A stretch of 64,000 nucleotides of DNA from Dysidea avara (taxonomy: Eukaryota; Porifera; Demospongiae; Dictyoceratida; Dysideidae): the NCBI RefSeq assembly GCF_963678975.1, contig NC_089275.1, positions 22,319,977 through 22,383,976 of the forward strand, in the 5' to 3' direction. The notes under the pieces were generated by a model. The model saw nothing but the letters and a program-made list of their open reading frames with translations, ran no database searches and was not told where the DNA came from. The stretch's first letter is position 1; each line of letters opens with the position of its first letter. A program made the translations under genes and the position numbers. Below are positions 10,681-21,689 of this stretch, piece after piece.

Positions 10681-11640
10681 TATTTATTATTTATTTATTG
10701 TTAATCAGCAGGACCCTCCAGGGGTATAATGCTGATGTGCAATTACATGTGTACAATTTCCATTAGTTACTTAACTATATAAGTATGTACAATTACGACG
10801 ACAAGTTACTTAATTATATACATATGTACAATTACAATAATAAACTATAAAAATATATACAATTACGATAAGTTACTTAACTAGATACATAGAAGGGGCT
10901 AATTTTTGCTTAAATTCTTCAACACAGTCAGTCTCAATAATCTCATCATCTAATCTATTCCATTCTGGTACAGTTCTTGGGAGGAAGGAATATTTATATA
11001 CATCAATTCTTGGTTGGTAAGGTACTAGTTTAAAGTTGTGTGAGTGTCGGGTCCGTAATACAGTAGATTTAAATGGGAGATAACAGTTCGGTATAATTAA
11101 TAAATCATGTAGTACTTTATATAGTAAAACTAGTCTAGCTGATTTGCGACGTTCTTGTAGTGTAGGCCATTGCAAGTTTTCAAGGATGTTAGTGATGCTG
11201 TCTCTATTATTTCGTCTCCATGGTTGACCTGTGACAAAACGAGCAGCTCTATATTGGACCATCTCTACTTGATTTATGTTGGTTTGGTGATATGGATCCC
11301 ATATTGGGGAACAATACTCTAAAATAGGCAAGACAAATTGTTTATATGCTAGCTCACGTAGATGGCTAGGACAATGCTGAAGATTTCGTCGCAGAAAACC
11401 AACAGCTCTGTTTGCCTTATTGCAGATGTAATCTATATGTGGCTTCCATGAAAGTCTGTGATGTAACTTTACTCCAAGATACAAATGTTGTTCTGTAACT
11501 GCCAGTGAGGTGCCATTCATTACATACGAAAATAAACTTTTGCTATGGTGATTAGAAATTTGCATTATCTTACATTTGCTGATGTTAAAAGCCATTTGCC
11601 ATTTATCTGCCCACTTTGACAGTATTGTCAAGTCTTACTA
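10681..11640 (-). pseudogene. 5'-truncated LINE, reverse-transcriptase C-terminus
   Basis: A 252-residue minus-strand frame (10873-11631) matching the part of a CR1/jockey-type RT downstream of the catalytic core. Blocks are WADKWQMAFNISKCKIMQIS, YLGVKLHHRLSWKPHID, KANRAVGFLRRNL, ILEYCSPIWDP, VQYRAARFV and YKYSFLPRTVPEWNRL. A TTTATT-rich stretch (10681-10700) is the 3' tail in this orientation. Palm motifs (YxDD) are absent because the copy is truncated at about 11635, so it is dead. The frame itself is intact, suggesting a recent insertion. Confidence 0.85.
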
Positions 11641-11917
11641 GTTAACCTTCATGTATTGGTGGGGAAAACGTTTGTTCGAACAACAGATGCAATTATCGGA
11701 AACCAATACCAAGAATGTTAATTATCTCGTGCATGCACTTATTATGTAGCTACTTGAAGTTGCGCAACAATCGTATGATTGATGGCCTCATCGAAAACAC
11801 GTGGATATCGCCCGACTAGTACAACCAATCAAATCGCAGCATTATTTCATATGGTCTAGCTATAAGGGTCACAGGCAATTAATCTTAGCTACAAGCTAAG
11901 CAGACTGTCTAAGAAAG

Positions 11918-12514
11918 ATGAAGCTCTTCTACGCTGTAGCGTTGTTGTTTTCCGCGGTCTTTGTGACTCAGGCAGTCATGTTCAAGGACTGCGGTAAAGT
12001 ATACGTAACTGAGTAGCTCAATAGCTAATCTACGGTGTTTTACAGGTTCTGTTTCTTGTAAGATAAACTCTGTGGACGTAAGAGGTTGTGCAGAAAATGC
12101 TCAAACCTGTGACGTGGTCAAAGGGCAAACAGTCAATATGACACTGAAATTCACCACAAGTGAGTGGCAGTCAAAACCATCCGGAGCTAGCCTCTCCTTT
12201 GTCTGATTTACAGGTAGTGAAATGAAAGATTTGAAGAACAGTGTTGAAGGATTAGTTGGTGGAACTTGGGTTCAATTTAAAATGGAAGATGCTTGTTCCA
12301 ACACCACCCCGGCATGTCCTGTTCCCACAGATGCAACGTACATTTTTAGCCTCACTATAAGCAAGCTATACCCTGAAGTAAGTTAACTTAGTGAATGGCA
12401 TCCTATAGTGATAGTGTGGTATAATTACAGATTTCTGTGGTAGCTAAGTCTAACATGACTGACGACAGTGGAGCTGTTTGTACCTGCTTTGAAATACAAG
12501 TGAAAATTGTGTAG
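11918..12514 (+). CDS. NPC2-like ML-domain secreted sterol/lipid-binding protein (4 exons)
   Basis: Spliced gene with exons 11918-11993, 12046-12159, 12214-12377 and 12431-12514. Introns are 52, 54 and 53 bp, all GT-AG. The product is 145 residues. Residues 1-19 are a signal peptide (MKLFYAVALLFSAVFVTQA), then an MD-2-related lipid-recognition domain begins with FKDCGSVSCKI. Family landmarks are the early cysteines, a central GGTWVQF turn, the ACSNTTPACP cysteine pair, YIFSLTISKLYPE, and a late CTCFEIQVKIV strand. NPC2 proteins carry sterols or lipids in lysosomes or extracellular fluid, and invertebrates often have many secreted copies. The reading frame is continuous through all junctions, which supports the exon calls. 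A TATA-like GCTATAAGG lies about 60 bases upstream of the ATG. It could be another ML-family member rather than the NPC2 orthologue. Confidence 0.88.
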
Positions 12515-12638
12515 GACAAATGAATGGAGTGTGATTTTTTTGCAGTGTTGTATATAGGAAGAGTTCAGTCATTTCTTGTATTATTACTTGGTTGTAGCTA
12601 TCATGACATTGTAAACCGATACCAATCATACAGTACGG

Positions 12639-12914
12639 CAGTGGCAATTCTAGACCTGACCTACAGGGGGACGAAGTAGGGAACAGCATGACTATCGCTG
12701 TATGGCTGTAATACAAAGCAGAATTTCAGGGGGTTGGAAATGCAACCCACAGAAGCTGCAGGATTTTTACAATCTGAAGGCTTGAAAACAACCTAAAATT
12801 TATGCTAAAAACATGCAAATTCAATGCCAATCTATAGTACAACTTTACCCCAAGATTTTTTAAAACTTGTTTTTCAGCAGGGGGGCCATGCCCCCTACCT
12901 TAGAATTGCCTATG
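12639..12914. mobile_element. Probable small MITE
   Basis: A 276-bp stretch with inverted ends CAGTGGCAATTCTA and TAGAATTGCCTATG; just inside are a G-rich (left) and C-rich (right) run. Flanks are CAGTACGG and CAGTAGTA, a poor 8-bp match (the first five agree), so the TSD length is unresolved. Non-coding. Confidence 0.5.
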
Positions 12915-13345
12915 CAGTAGTAGTGTATGCTAGGGATCAGGCATTCTTCTAGATGGGTTTTCTGGATCTGGAAACTATATTACAGCTAGTTAGCTTTTAA
13001 AGATCGAAAAATTGTAAGATTCTAATAAAAGCTCTGTACATCAGGAAAGTTTTATGGAAGAAAACAGTTCATGAATTTGACAAATTAGTTATATTCATCA
13101 GCTGTTAATTCATCAAATGTCAGGCGTATAATGAGTGTTAGTCTCATGTAGCCAGACCCCTTTCTTTCTTTGGTGTGGGGATTTGGAAAATAGGGTTTGG
13201 TGAACATGGTATAGCATCATCATTGGCCTATCCGGAGGTTGTGGGGATTCTATTGCATAGCTTCCAGATAGTTTAGACTTTCCTTGCCCCCACATGAAAG
13301 ATAGAAAAGAGGTTGGCTACACGAGACTAATGTAGTGTAACTATT
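12915..13345. other. Intergenic, no feature seen
   Basis: AT-rich sequence between the small MITE and the giant inverted repeat. The 60-codon frame on the minus strand has no family resemblance and is ignored. Confidence 0.4.
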
Positions 13346-13645
13346 ATCTAATCAAAAACAGCCAAACTGTAAAAAAAGGTGCAACCCCTAAAAGACCATG
13401 GTGAAAAAAGATGTGAAATTCAAGGTGGTGGCCAAGAAATGGCTGTGATGGTAGGTTAATGATAAAAATTTTAATAACGACAATTCATGTGAATTTGTGT
13501 TTCGTGACGAAATTCACCTGAATTGTTGTAATTTTACCTACCATCACAGCCATTTCTTGGCTGCCACCTTGGATTTCACATCTTTTTTCACCATGGCCTT
13601 TTAGGGGCCGCACATTTTTTTACAGTTTGGTGTTTTTGATTAGAT
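13346..13645. repeat. Left terminal hairpin of the giant inverted repeat
   Basis: A near-perfect palindrome of about 300 bp with arms of roughly 140 bp around a centre near 13497. The outer arm starts ATCTAATCAAAAACAGCC and the inner arm ends in the complement. Arms contain CAAGAAATGGCTGTGATGGT and its mirror. Confidence 0.9.
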
Positions 13646-13849
13646 ATCACTTCTTTTTGTATTTGTATACCCCAAAGGCGGCCATAGGCCGGATTTGGGG
13701 CTTTTTTAACCTATCCTTTTTCTTTACCACAGGAAGAATAAAAAGACAAAGCAGATTTTTAATACTTCAACTGTTTTTGATTTTATCAGTAATTATACAA
13801 ATTATATACATATATTTATTACATGTCTATTATTCCCTACTGGATAAAT

Positions 13850-16140
13850 TGTTCACAGCTGATCTCTCTACTAAGCAACTTGAAATGTAGCTGAACTCTC
13901 TACAGGGTGATTTGCTTGTAGCTGAACTCTACACAGGATTCTCTCTAGAGGGTGAATTGTTTCTAGCTGATCTCTTTACAGGGTGATTTGTTTGTAGCTG
14001 AACTCTCTACAGGGTGATTTGTTTCTGCTGATCTCTCTACAGTGTGATTTGTTTGTAGTTGAACTGTCTACAGGGTGATTTGCTTGTAGCTGAACTATCT
14101 ACAGGGTGATTTGTTTGTAGCTGAACTCTCTACAGGATAGTTTCTTTGTAGCTGGTCTCTACAAGGTGACTTGTTTCTAGCTGATCTCTCTACAAGGTGA
14201 CTTCTCCTACTACAGGGTGACTTGTATCTATTACAGGATGATCTGTTTGTAGCTGAAATCTCTACGGGGTGATTTGTTTGTAGCTGAATTCTGGATAACT
14301 TGTTTCTAGCTGATCTCTCTGTAGGGTAACTTGTTTCTAGCTGAACTCTCTACAGAGTGGGTTCTTTGTGGCTGAACTCTCTACAAGGTGACTTCTTCTA
14401 GCTGATCTCTCTATAGGGTGACCTGATCTCTCTGCAGGGTGATTTTTATCTTGCTGAGCTCTCTACAGGGTGATTTGTTTGTATCAAAACTATCTACAAG
14501 ATGATACCTGAAATTTCTACAGGGTGATTTGTTTGTAGCTGAACTCTCCACAGGGTGATCTGATCTCTCTACAGGGGGTGATTTGTTTGTAACTGATATC
14601 TCTACAGGTAGATTTGTTTGTAAGTGAACTCTCTACAAGGTGATTTGTTTGTAGCTGATTTCTCTACAGGGTAATTTGTTTGTAGCTTAACGCTCTACAA
14701 GGTGATTTGTTTGTAGCTGAACTCTCTACAGAGTGATGTGTTTCTAGCTGATCTCTCTACAGGATGATTTTTTTGTACCTATATTGTGTATAGTTTCTAG
14801 CTGATCTCTCTACAGGGTGATTTGTTTGTAGCTTATCTCTCTACAGGGTGATTTGGTTGTAGCTGATCTCTCTACAGTGGGTGATTTGTTTGTAACTGAA
14901 ACCTCTACAGGTTGATTTGTTTGTAGCTGAAGTCTCTACAAGGTGTTCTGTGTGTAGCTGATCTCTCTACAGGGTAATTTCACTAATTTGTTTGTAGCTG
15001 AACTCACTACAAGGTGATTTGTTTGTAGCTGATCTCTCTACAGGGTGATTTGATTGTAGCTGAACTCTCTATAGGGTGATTTGTTTGTAGCTGAACTCTC
15101 TACAGGGTAATTTATTTGCAGCTGAACTCTATGCAGGGTGATTTGTTTGTAGCTGAACTCTCTACAGGATGGTTTCTTTGTAGCTGAACTCTCTACAACT
15201 TGACTTGCTTCTAGCTGATTTCTCTAGATGGTGACTTCTTCTAGCTGATCTCTCCACAGGGTGACTTGTATAGCTGAACTCTCTACTGGGTGATCTGTTC
15301 ATAGCTGAACTCTTTACAGGGTGTTTGTTTGTTTGTAGCTGAAATCTCTTACTTCAAACTGATTTCACTGTAGGGTAACTTGTTTGTAGCTGAACTCTCT
15401 ACAGGATAGTTTCTTTGTAGCTGAATTCTTTACAGAATGATTTTTTTGTATGATTTTTTTTGTTTGTACCTGAACTTTCTACAGGGTAATTTGTTTATAG
15501 CTGAATGCTCTGCAGGGTGATTTGTTTGTAGTTGATCTCTCTACAGGGTTTCTTTGCAGCTGAGATCTCTACAGGGTGACTTCTTCTAGCTGAGCTCTCT
15601 CTTGTTTCTAGCTGATCTCTCTACAGAGTAACTTGTTTGTATAGCTGAACTCTTTACAGGGTGGTTTTTTGGTTGCTGAACTCTCTACACGGTGAATTGT
15701 TTGTAGCAAACTTCTCTACAGAGTGACTTGTTTGTAGCTGAATTCTCTTCAGAATGACTTACTTGTAGCTGAACATTATATAAACTATGAGGTGACTTGT
15801 CTGTAGCTGAACTCTCTACAGGGTTACTTGTTTGCAGCTGGTCTCTATAGGGTAACTTGTTTGTATAGATGAACTCTCTACAGGTAGTTTCTGTGTAGCT
15901 GAACTCTCTCCACAGTGACTTGTTTGTAGCTGAATTCTCTAGAGAGTGTAGCCGAACTCTCTACAGGGTGCATGACTTGTTTATAGCTGAACTCTCTTCA
16001 GTGTGACTTGTAGTGTTCTGAATCACTACAGCGACATATTTGTCTATAGGGTGACTTGCTTCTTGCTGAACTGTCTATAAGATTAACTGTTTGCAGTTGA
16101 ACTCCCTACAGAATAACTTGCAGTGTAATAGAATTATATA
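13850..16140 (+). repeat. 31-bp satellite array, left arm
   Basis: About 2.3 kb of a tandem unit of 31 bp, consensus CTCTCTACAGGGTGATTTGT then TTGTAGCTGAA. Many units are diverged, shortened or fused, for example with CTTCTTCTAGCTGATCT variants. The array ends in the CTCTA-N-TAGAG module at 16161. It is non-coding. Confidence 0.95.
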
Positions 16141-16160
16141 ATGGAGTAAATAAATTAGCT

Positions 16161-16204
16161 GAATGCTCTATTAGGGTGACTGTTCTATTAGAATATCTCG
16201 ATCT
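16161..16204. other. CTCTA-N-TAGAG module, inner edge of left array
   Basis: GCTCTATTAGGGTGACTGTT then CTATTAGAATATCTCGATCT. It is continuous with the satellite: the GCTGAA and AGGGTGACT segments of the array unit are retained on either side of the TATTAG core. Confidence 0.8.
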
Positions 16205-16270
16205 CGCATTTGCTACACGGAGTTGGCTTTCGAATCATAACTCAGTGGTTTGTAATCCGATTCTTCTGTA

Positions 16271-16863
16271 GATTGATTGATTGATTTTGAATTTTACCTC
16301 AAACCAGTCAGCAATACCATTCTTCCCTGGCAGAGGAGCAAAGACACAACATAGGTACATACATAATACAACAGAATACATACATTAACACATGTACAAC
16401 CAAACAATTACAACATAAGCACACAAACTATTACACACACAAATTACTATGTAAATCAAAATTAACACATATATATAAATAAATCGTCTTTGAAGGTTGG
16501 TGAAGTCAAAATATCATAAGGTACTGTATTCCACCAGTGAATTGCTTTAAATCAAAAAAAACGCAGAGTAAAAGAAAGATGACATCTAGGTGGCTGAGCA
16601 AATATATAGCTGAGTAGTTCTAGTGACATATTGATGTTGGCGTCCAAACTTATTATAATAGGTGGAACCGAGTGGAACACGTTGCGGCTGAAAATACTGA
16701 TGGTGCATAGCACAGAGTGAGCAATACTGAATCTCACTACATGGTGGTAACCACTGTAAAGAATGGAATTGATGTGTGACGTGGTCGCACCTCCGAAGGC
16801 CCAAACAAAGTCGAACAGCTCGATGTTGTAAACATTTCAAGCGATTGATACTAGCCGGTCACC
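16271..16863 (-). mobile_element. LINE 3' fragment inserted in the giant inverted repeat
   Basis: A 593-bp minus-strand insertion with a (AATC)n-type tail at 16271-16285 and RT C-terminal blocks (LQHRAVRLCLGLRR, FHSLQWLPPCSE). TCTGTA at 16265-16270 and 16864-16869 is the TSD. The corresponding place in the right arm, near 19387, lacks it, giving an empty site. Internal stops make it dead. Confidence 0.85.
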
Positions 16864-17032
16864 TCTGTACTGCTGCAAGGACTTTCTATGAAGATTATTC
16901 CAGCTATACATCGATTTTCAGCTTATTGCTTTAAGCGGTTTGCCTAGTAGGCATAAAAACTAATACTTTTTTATTCATAAAAATCGATCGCGTAATTTTG
17001 ACACAGGTTGGGCTTTGTGTTATATTTCCATG

Positions 17033-17952
17033 CAGGGGCGTAGCTAGCCAGAAGGTGATGGAGGGGCAGGCATGCCCCCACAAAACACTCAAAATCATTC
17101 ATGATTGCAAAAACGGCTAATGACCCAATGGTGGGCTAGCCAACATACGGTGTTGTATTATTACAACCTAAATAACTAGCTACGTAACTACTTCAGCACT
17201 GACTGCTTCCAATCGAGGTAGCTATATTCGTCGAGCATCATCGCACGTGCCACAACTGTACTCCAACAAATTCATCCACAGTCCGGTAGAGTTAATACTT
17301 CAGTGCAAATACAAGTTACTTTACGTTAGCCACAGCCTGTGCTGCAGTCCTAGAACTCCGCTGACAGGATGACGTATTCACTCACTTCACTCGGCGAAAT
17401 TCAAAAGCCATGTATTGCACGAAATCCCACCTGTCTTGCTATCAGAACTTGTAAGCTTGACTGATCCACCTGACTGACTGACAAAGTAAAAACAGACTGC
17501 ACTGCCGTACGTACAAAGGTCCAGTGTGATTGACTCGATAAAATAAACTTGGTGGCTACATTTATTTAGCTAACACTTTATCACCTCGTAGGCAGTAGGT
17601 TCGTAGCGTCATCTGGTCTCCTTTGTCACTTGTGAGTTGTGACTCCTGCCGCGGAGAAGCGGGTCACTCTTTTTAGATTCAAAAATGTTCTATCACGCGA
17701 GTTATCTAGGCTAAATATAGAAGTATGTCTCTAATATTTTCGTTCGATGGATTCAACAGCGAATTGAATGTTGTGTGTGCGCATTCACTAGCAACCCCTG
17801 GTGATACCGCGTAGTAGTGTACATAATTTACAGTCATTTGCGTGTCAGTTTAATACTGGTAAACTTGTGACGAAGGTTAAAAAAAAATCATTTAGCTAGT
17901 GATGGGGGGGGGGGCAAATGCCCCCCCTTGCCCCCCCTTAGCTACGCCTCTG
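17033..17952. mobile_element. hAT-like MITE, CAGGGGCGTAGC ends
   Basis: A 920-bp element starting CAGGGGCGTAGCTAG and ending TAGCTACGCCTCTG, with G-runs and C-runs just inside the right end. The flanks TTTCCATG (17025-17032) and TCTCCATG (17953-17960) form an 8-bp TSD with one mismatch. The right arm of the giant inverted repeat has the uninterrupted site near 19231. Non-coding. Confidence 0.8.
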
Positions 17953-19453
17953 TCTCCATGGTCTTTATCTTGGCTCCTTTCAAACCACTAAAAGGCACTC
18001 CTACGATGGTTACTCCATCTACATAGCAATTTTCAACTCATTCCATGAAGCGGTTTACTCTGTAGGCGTGACAACAAATCGATCTTGTTTTACGCGAATA
18101 ATTGGTCATAAATCCTTAACCGTTCATCCGATTTACACCAAATTTGATACTATAGGATTCACCTTTGGACTCCCTTTCTGTGTGCCAAATTCCAAGGAGA
18201 TCGGAGTACGCGTTGCGGTTTATAACAATTTTTGCAAGTGTGCGAAAACACGAAGAATAATAATAATAATAATAAAAAACGAAACTTTGGCTGTTCGTAT
18301 TTCGGAAAATGGCTTGAGCGATTTTCTTCAAATTTGGAATGTGAACTCCCCTAGCTGGCGGGCAACGCTGCAGCAAATTTGGTTCCAATACGATAAGGTA
18401 TCACAGAGATACAAAGGTGTGAAAATTACATTTCCTTTCTTCCTGTCACGTCAACCACGGTGTGGCGCGCCGGCTTCTTGTGCCGCATGACACACTATCA
18501 TGTGTCTTGATGTATTGCATGGATGTGCGTAGCTGAAAAGCAGTAAATTTTATACTGAAGCAGTCTCCCTCTTAAATGAAAAAATAATAAAAGTATATGT
18601 TTAAATCTGAGTTTAGATCTATATGATTTCTTGATTTTCAATTAATTTTTGTAAAAGCTGATGGTTCATCATCATCAAGACACACGGTAGTGTGTCGTGC
18701 GGCCCAAGAAGCCGGCGCGCCACACCGTGAGTATATTTACAGGAAGAAAGAAAACGTCATTTTCACACTTTTGTATCTCGGTGATAGCTTATCTGATTGA
18801 AATCAAATTTGCTGCAGAGTTGTCCGCCAGTCTAGGGGAGTCTACATTCCAAATTTGAAGGAAATCACTCAAGCCATTTCCGAGATATGAGCAGCCAAAG
18901 TTTCGTTTTTTTTTCTTCGTTTTTTTTCTTCTTCGTCTTTTCGCACACTTGCAAAAATTGATATAAAATGAAAACGCGTACTCCGATCACCTTGAAATTT
19001 GGCACACAGAAAGGGAGTCCAAAGGCGCATCCTAGCATCAAATTTGGTGCAAATCCGATGAATGGTTCAGGAGTTATGACCAATTATTCGCGTAAAACAA
19101 GATCGATTTGTTGTCACGCCCACAGGGTAAACCGCTTCATGGAATGAGTTGAAAATTGCTATGCAGATGGAGTAACCATCGTAGGAGTGCCTTTTGGTGG
19201 TTTGAAAAGAATCGAGATTAAGACCACGGAGATATGATACAAAACCCAACCTGTGTCACAATTACGCGATCGATTTTTAGTAATAAAAAGGTATTAGTTT
19301 TTACGCCTACTAGGTAAACCGCTAAGAGCAATGAGCTGAAAATCGGCGTATAGCTGGAATAATCTTCATAGAAAGTCCTTGCAGTAGTATAGAAGAATTG
19401 GATTACAAACCACTGAGTTATGATTCGAAAGCCAACTCCGTGTAGCAAATGCG

Positions 19454-19500
19454 AGATCGAGATACTCTAATAGAACAGTCACCCTAATAGAGCATTCAGC
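19454..19500. other. CTCTA-N-TAGAG module, inner edge of right array
   Basis: AGATCGAGATACTCTAATAG then AACAGTCACCCTAATAGAGC. Mirror of the copy at 16161-16204 in the other arm. Confidence 0.85.
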
Positions 19501-19559
19501 TAATTTATTTACTCCATTATAGAATTCTATTATATTACAAGTTATTCTGTAGGGACTTC

Positions 19560-21140
19560 AGCTGCAAACAGTTAATCTTATAGACAGTTCAGCAAGAAGC
19601 AAGTCACCCTGTGGAGAGTTAAGCTACAATTATATCACTGTAGAGATTCAGAACATTACAAGTCACACTAAAGAGAGTTCAGCTATAAACAAGTCATGCA
19701 CCCTGTAGAGAGTTCACCTGCAATTAAATCACTCTCTAGAGAATTCAGCTACACACAAGTCACTGTGCAGAGAGTTCAGCTACAAACAAATTACCCTGTA
19801 GAGAGATCAGCTACAAACAAAACACTTTGCAGAGAGTTCAGCTACAAACAAATCAATCTTTAGAGTGATCAGCAACAAGCAAATCAACTTGTAGAGAGAT
19901 CATCTAGAAACAAATCAACCTGCAGAAAGATCAGCTACAAACAAATCAGCGTGTAGAGAGATCAGTTACACACAAATCAACCTGTAGAGAGATAAGCTAG
20001 AAACAAATCACCCTGTAGAGAGTTCAGCTAAAACAAATCAACCTGCAGAGAGATCAGCTACAAACAAATCACCTTATAGACAGTTCAGCCACAAACAAAT
20101 TACCCTGTAGAGAGATCGACTACAAACAAATCAACTTGCAGAGAGATCAGCTACACACAAATCAACTTGTAGAGAGATCAGCTAGAAACAAATCACCCTG
20201 TAGAGAGTTCAGCTACAAACAAATCAATGTGCAGAGAGATCAACTACAAACAAATCACCCTGTAGAGATATCATCTAGAAACTAGACACAATGTAAGGAG
20301 TTCAGCTACAAGCAATTAATACACCCTGTTGAGATTTCAGCTAGAAACAAATCAACCTGTAGAGCGATCAGCTAGAAACAAATCACCCTGAAGAGAGGTC
20401 AGCTACAAAAAATCACCCTGTAGAGAGATCAGCTAGAAATAAATCACCCTGTAGAGACTTCAGCTAGAAACAAATCAACCTGCAGAGAGATCAGCTACAA
20501 ACAAATCACCCTGTAGAGGGTTCAGCTAAAACAAATCAACCTGCAGAGAGATCAGCTACAATCAAATCACCTTATAGACAGTTCAGCTACAAACAGATTA
20601 CCCTGTAGAGAGATCGACTACAAACAAATCAACTTGCAGAGAGATCAGCTACAAAAAAATCACCCTGTAGAGAGATCAGCTAGAAACAAATCACCCTGTA
20701 GAGACTTCAGCTACAAACAAATCAACCTGCAGAGAGATCAGCTACAAACAAATCACCCTGTAGAGAGATCAGCTAGAAACAAATCACCCTGTAGAGAGAT
20801 CAGCTAGAAGAGGTCACCTTGTAGAGAGTTCAGCTACAAAGAAACCATCATGTGGAGAGTTCAGCTACAAAGAAATCATCCTGTAGAGAGTTCAACTAGA
20901 AGAAGTCACCTTGTAGAGAGTTCAGCTACAAAGAAACCATCATGTAGAGAGTTCAGCTACAAAGAAACCACCATGGATGTAGAGAGTTTAGCTGCAAACA
21001 AATCACCTGTAGAGAGTTCAGCTAGAAACAAATCACCCTGTAGAGAAATCAGCTAGAAGAGGTCACCTTGTAGAGAGTTCAGCTACAAAGAAACCATCCT
21101 GTATATAGTTCAGCTATATTTTAAAGTCACCCAGTAGAGA
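19560..21140 (-). repeat. 31-bp satellite array, right arm
   Basis: The same 31-bp satellite in reverse orientation (TTCAGCTACAAACAAATCAC then CCTGTAGAGAG). It is about 1.5 kb, roughly 0.7 kb shorter than the left array. The 68-codon frame inside is an artefact of the repeat. Confidence 0.95.
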
Positions 21141-21363
21141 GATCAGCTGCTAAAAAATATCCTGTGGGGAATAATGGGCATGTAATAAATATATGTATAT
21201 AATTTGTATAATTACTAATAAAATCAAAAATAATTGAAGTATTAAAAATCTTCTATAAGTTCTTTTCTTCTTCCTGTGGTAAATACAAAAACACATGGGT
21301 TAAAAAAGCCCCAAAGCCAGCCATAGGCTGGTTTTGCAGTATACAAATACAAAAAGAAGTGAT

Positions 21364-21689
21364 ATCTAATCAAAAACAGCCAAGCTGTAAAAAAAGGTGC
21401 GGCCCCCAAAAAGGCCATGGTGAAAAAAGATGTGAAATCCAAGGTGGCGGCCAAGAAATGGCTGTGATGGTAGGTTAATGGTAAAAATTTTAATAACGAC
21501 AATTCAGGTGAATTTTATGCCACTTGGTCTTGGCATCAAATTCACCTGGATTGTCGTTATTAAAATTTTTACCATTAACCTACCATCACAGCCATTTCTT
21601 GGCCGCCACCTTGGATTTCACATCTTTTTTCACCATGGCCTTTTTAGGGGCCGCACCTTTTTTTACAGCTTGGCTGTTTTTGATTAGAT
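21364..21689. repeat. Right terminal hairpin of the giant inverted repeat
   Basis: A 326-bp palindrome with arms of about 155 bp, closely similar to the left hairpin. The centre lies near 21526. It contains CAGCCAAGCTGTAAAAAAAG just inside each end. Confidence 0.9.

Larger units (their letters stand above)
13346..21689. mobile_element. 8.3-kb foldback-like giant inverted repeat
   Basis: The two halves are inverted copies of one another around a centre near 18590. From each end inwards the order is: a 300-326 bp hairpin; a short block beginning GATATCACTTCTTTTTGT; a 31-bp satellite array; a CTCTA-N-TAGAG module; and roughly 1-kb unique arms running to a GGTGTGGCGCGCCGGCTTCT block near 18462 (left) and 18706 (right). 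The left arm is longer because it carries a LINE insertion (16271-16863), a hAT MITE (17033-17952) and a larger array. The outer ends read ATCTAATCAAAAACAGCC and its complement. Flanks show no convincing TSD. No transposase is recognisable; small frames in the arms read in-frame only patchily. The architecture is that of a foldback transposon, but the mobilising enzyme is unknown. Confidence 0.8.

Noticed and set aside
13850-16140. Array of ~31-bp repeats resembling a CRISPR at first sight
   Set aside because: Repeats are contiguous without unique spacers, diverged, and in a eukaryotic context; it is a satellite.
18068-18490. 140-codon frame in the left arm of the giant inverted repeat
   Set aside because: The mirrored sequence in the right arm is broken by stops and the sequence has no family resemblance; likely chance.
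20850-21056. 68-codon frame in the right satellite array
   Set aside because: Product of repeat periodicity; the array is degenerate in all frames.
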